NCBI RefSeq assembly: GCF_013408175.1
Contig: NZ_JACBYW010000003.1
Location: forward strand, 310,001-374,000
DNA: 64,000 nt
DNA from: Actinopolyspora biskrensis
GTDB taxonomy: Bacteria; Actinomycetota; Actinomycetes; Mycobacteriales; Pseudonocardiaceae
Reading direction: 5' to 3'
Shown here: positions 61,613 through 64,000 of the stretch, piece by piece
How the letters are laid out: each line of letters opens with the position of its first letter
Numbering within the stretch: position 1 is the first letter of the stretch
Made by a program: the position numbers and the translations under genes
The notes under the pieces: generated by a model
What the model saw: only the letters and a program-made list of their open reading frames with translations
Database searches by the model: none
Told to the model about the DNA's origin: nothing

Positions 61613-61801
61613 ATGGAGAACGCCCAGTGCGCTAAGACGCTGAGAGAGCTGGACCAGCTCCTACAGGATTTGCCGAACGAGAGACACCAGAGCAAGTCAG
61701 GGTCGAATCCGGTAACCACGTCTGACTTTCTTCCTACATTCTGGGGTACTGCTCCAGCCACCTCTTGCAGAGACCGACGTTGCCCCAGGACGGAGCTGTA
61801 G
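61613..61801 (+). CDS. Possible small protein downstream of the membrane protein
   Basis: 62 codons starting MENAQCAKTLRELDQLLQDL, four bases after the stop of the preceding frame (61609), with no recognised domain. Its last codons run into the left arm of the hairpin at 61796, so it is doubtful. Confidence 0.28.
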   Translation: MENAQCAKTLRELDQLLQDLPNERHQSKSGSNPVTTSDFLPTFWGTAPATSCRDRRCPRTEL

Positions 61802-61838
61802 TCATCGAGGACCGTCGAACGCTCCTCGATGACTACAG
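61796..61838. terminator. Strong hairpin in lower-GC region
   Basis: Perfect 16-base arms (CTGTAGTCATCGAGGA and TCCTCGATGACTACAG) around an 11-base loop, between a plus-strand frame and the end of the minus-strand Nudix gene (61921). A bidirectional terminator fits best; a site-specific recombination core is an alternative. Confidence 0.6.
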
Positions 61839-61920
61839 GCGCGGCAGCGATCGCCGGGCTCAGGGGAACCACGGGCACAGCCGCGAGAACCACCGAACAA
61901 CTTCCGCCCTCGGGAAGCGC

Positions 61921-62394
61921 TCACCGGCTCTTCAGCGCGGGCTCACCGTGTTCGAGGTAGACGGTGAGCCCTTCCGCGCGGGCGGTGTGCGCCTGCTTCA
62001 GCCGGCGGACCAGGCGCGGGATCAGGTAGTCGTCCAGTGCCTCGACGTCGACCCACTCCCACCGGTCCAATTCGCCGCCGTCGAGTCGAATCCGGTGCTC
62101 GTCGTCTGCAAGCTCCCCGCAGTAGAACACCCACAGCAGCTTGTCACCGTCCTGCTCGGTCGGTGCCCAGTCGACCGCCAGCACTCGGAACGGCCGGCGA
62201 TCGACTCCCAATTCCTCGACCAGTTCGCGGACGCAGGCCCGCGCGGGCGACTCGCCGGTGTCGACATACCCCCCTGGGATGTCCCACCGTTTGTCGCAGG
62301 TCTTGCGGACCAGCAGCACCTTGCCCGCGCCGTTGACGAACAGCGCCCCGGCGGCCACCCGCGGAGTGGCGAACCTGTCGGCCTCCGACCCCAT
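61921..62394 (-). CDS. Nudix hydrolase
   Basis: 157 residues from ATG 62394. Nudix box: GGYVDTGESPARACVRELVE followed by EELGV, with all required residues. The neighbouring strands (VAAGALFVNGAGKVLLVRK, RWEWVDVEALDDYLI) fit. The substrate (nucleotide diphosphate type) is not apparent. A longer frame to 62547 has low-complexity Pro-rich sequence and is rejected. Confidence 0.85.
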   Translation of the reverse strand: MGSEADRFATPRVAAGALFVNGAGKVLLVRKTCDKRWDIPGGYVDTGESPARACVRELVEELGVDRRPFRVLAVDWAPTEQDGDKLLWVFYCGELADDEHRIRLDGGELDRWEWVDVEALDDYLIPRLVRRLKQAHTARAEGLTVYLEHGEPALKSR

Positions 62395-62933
62395 GAGTGC
62401 GACCCTAGTGCTGTGTCCCAGCAGGTCGGCGGGGTGATGGCCTCGGGGACCGCCGACTGGTCCGGCCTGGCGGGCTGCTCGTGGAGGTGGTGCTGGTGGC
62501 TCGTCAGCCCGAGGTGTTCGCGCATGAGCTGGAGCCCGCGCAGGCACAGCGTCCGGTGAAGATCACCAGGTCCACGCGGTAACGGGTCCGGCTGCGTCGC
62601 ATCAGGCCAGCGTCGTGTTGGCGTCGGTGCGGGGTCGGCCGGCGAGCGAGATCGCGATCTGCTCCATCCACGACCGGTGTGAAGCGGAAAGCTCATCATT
62701 GGCACTCCACCGAGTCAGAGACTTGCGGGGGTGCGGATCCCCGGCCCGATCCGAACCAGACGCACACTCCCCACTCGGCGCACGTGACGCGCCGACAGCG
62801 GGCTTCGGTGACTTCCATGGTCGCTCTCCGGTCCAGCCGTGTTGATCGCACGCTTAACGACAACTGAGCCGAGTTTCGAACTCACGGTGGATCCAGCCGG
62901 ACGGCCGACGCGGCATTCAACTGGAATCGGCCC
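62395..62933. other. 539-base region without a recognised gene
   Basis: Open frames on both strands have weak coding composition; none has a recognisable motif. It may contain further insertion-sequence debris. Confidence 0.4.
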
Positions 62934-63788
62934 TTAAGCGGTGATGTGGGACGCGAGCCGATCGGCGACGCTGCTGGGCTCGCGGCCGAGCAGTTCGGTC
63001 AGCAGCGGGCTGGCTTCGGCGAAGTAGCCGGCTCGACTGGCCTGATAGAAGGTGAGCACGAGTCGGGCCATCTGCTCCGGGACACCGATCGCGATCTGGT
63101 CGGCAACCCACTGCTCGTCGTCCAGAACGACGCGCTTGATCGTGCGGCCGGTGAGGTCAGAGGCGATCTTGGCGACGTCCTCGAAGGTGACGGCGGTCGG
63201 CGAGGTGAGGGTGATCGGGCCGTCGAAGGAGCGGTCACCGGCGAGGATGACCGCGGTGGCCTCGGCCACCTCGGCACGGTCGGTATACGGAACGGGACCG
63301 TCTTCCGGTTGGGCGATCGCTGCGGTCTGCTGCCACGGGCCGAGCACCTGTTCCAGCGTGCCGTAGGCGCCGTTGCGCAATGCGGTCCAGGCGACCCCGG
63401 ACTCGGCGAGGATCGCTTCGGTGGCGATGTGGACCTCCGACGGCGGGTACGGATTGCCGGGGATGGAGGCGTGCTGGCTCGTGTAGAGAATTCGCCGGGC
63501 ACCTGCCGTGACGGCTGCCTCGATGGCGTTGCGGTGCAGGCCGACCATGTCGGCCGTCGGGTCGTTGCCGGACACCAGCAGTACCTGGTCGGCACCTTCG
63601 AACGAGTCGCGCAGCGCGGCCGGATCCTGGTAGGACCCCTGTCGCACGCGGACACCCCGGTCGGCGAATGACCGCGCCTTGGCGACATCGCGGACGCTGA
63701 CCCCGATCCGGTCGGCTGGTACGCGCTTGAGGAGGTGCTCGACGGTCGCGCCGCCAAGCCCGCCGGTAGCCCCGGTGACAACGATCAT
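62934..63788 (-). CDS. NmrA/QOR2-like NAD(P)H-binding oxidoreductase
   Basis: 284 residues, atypical SDR: MIVVTGATGGLGGATVEHLL, ADQVLLVSGNDP, RILYTSQHASIPGNPYPPSE, WTALRNGAYGTLEQVLGPWQ, YTDRAEVAEATAVILAGDRS. It resembles QorB/YtfG NADPH:quinone reductases in the NmrA-like family. The catalytic Tyr-Lys of classic SDRs is absent, as usual for this family. Divergent from a TetR gene at the end of the window, which likely controls it. Confidence 0.87.
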   Translation of the reverse strand: MIVVTGATGGLGGATVEHLLKRVPADRIGVSVRDVAKARSFADRGVRVRQGSYQDPAALRDSFEGADQVLLVSGNDPTADMVGLHRNAIEAAVTAGARRILYTSQHASIPGNPYPPSEVHIATEAILAESGVAWTALRNGAYGTLEQVLGPWQQTAAIAQPEDGPVPYTDRAEVAEATAVILAGDRSFDGPITLTSPTAVTFEDVAKIASDLTGRTIKRVVLDDEQWVADQIAIGVPEQMARLVLTFYQASRAGYFAEASPLLTELLGREPSSVADRLASHITA

Positions 63789-63845
63789 GCGTGTGGCCCC
63801 TCCCTGTGAATCCGCATCCGGCCTGGTGGGGCGATGTTCATAAGT

Positions 63846-63860
63846 TGACCAGCATGGTCA
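63846..63860. promoter_or_regulatory. Candidate TetR operator
   Basis: TGACCAGCATGGTCA is a perfect 15-base inverted repeat (arms TGACCA/TGGTCA) between the divergent oxidoreductase and TetR genes. Confidence 0.55.
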
Positions 63861-63931
63861 GGTTCGCCCGTGTCGACGACACTAGGTAAACTGACCTTGC
63901 GAGTCAAATTGTGGCGAAGGCCGGGGAGGCG

Positions 63932-64000
63932 GTGAATGACATGGCCGGTGCGGCACCTTCGGAACCTCGGCTGCGTGCTGATGCCGAGCGCAACGCCGAG
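63932..64000 (+). CDS. TetR-family regulator, first codons only
   Basis: The visible codons read (V)NDMAGAAPSEPRLRADAERN, the usual run-up to a TetR helix-turn-helix. GGGGAGG (63923-63929) precedes the GTG at 63932, with an ATG three codons later. The gene continues beyond the window. Confidence 0.6.
   Translation, partial: MNDMAGAAPSEPRLRADAERNAE

Noticed and set aside
61303-61893. 196-codon minus-strand frame
   Set aside because: Antisense to the possible membrane protein and crossing the hairpin; no motif.

Overview
The window is high-GC DNA from a filamentous-type actinobacterium. mshA (mycothiol synthesis), the rex-hemACD block, senX3-regX3 and an HBHA-like gene all point to Actinobacteria. 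Within them the protein style, with MocR, XRE and ECF regulators and many four-helix membrane proteins, fits the Pseudonocardiaceae/Actinopolyspora group best (inference). No rRNA, tRNA, CRISPR array or intact insertion sequence was seen. One regulatory RNA was: a 6C-type RNA at about 52232-52318.

From 1 to about 45 kb the order closely follows, from memory, the Mycobacterium tuberculosis Rv0474-Rv0528 neighbourhood. Reading down the minus strand it runs: XRE regulator and HBHA-like protein (41.2-40.0 kb), DUF2516, alpha/beta hydrolase, YbaK protein, DUF2505, murB, an L,D-transpeptidase lipoprotein, a short-chain dehydrogenase, mshA, a YbjN protein, gpmA, senX3-regX3, ppx, a disordered membrane protein, a TIM-barrel isomerase, proC, a nucleotide-sugar epimerase, a PlsC-type acyltransferase, a HAD hydrolase, a BldN-like sigma factor, a glutaredoxin-like protein, and then rex-hemA-hemC-hemD-hemB-(three paralogous four-helix membrane proteins and two small membrane proteins)-hemL-phosphatase-thioredoxin-ccdA-resB. 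The last block links redox sensing (Rex with its operator at 13505-13522), tetrapyrrole synthesis and cytochrome c maturation. Many of its genes overlap by 1-4 bases, so translation is probably coupled. A local insertion at 16.3-19.1 kb carries an XRE protein, a CHAP hydrolase and a small peptidoglycan-binding protein.

From about 41 to 60 kb there is accessory but mostly intact material: a CGNR regulator, a DUF445 protein, dapC, an ECF sigma factor with a small partner, a secreted Pro-rich protein, a MocR/YczE pair, a phosphatase-like protein, corA, the 6C RNA, a broken GNAT acetyltransferase gene, LysR, a crotonase/TetR pair, a PAS-PAS-GGDEF-EAL protein, GrpB and DUF3224. From 60.1 to 62.9 kb the sequence is patchy, locally lower in GC, and holds gene debris (a flavoprotein tail and a DDE transposase fragment). 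The window ends with a Nudix protein, an NmrA-like reductase and the start of a divergent TetR gene.

The least explained signal is a dispersed family of about 85-165 bp hairpin-forming repeats (6.6, 8.4, 21.5, 26.5, 30.4, 34.9, 38.0 and 45.1 kb). Most copies lie directly after a stop codon in a fixed orientation. The best copies share the complementary arms CTCTCGCG and CGCGAGAG, which suggests a propagated 3'-end RNA element or a MITE/REP-like family.
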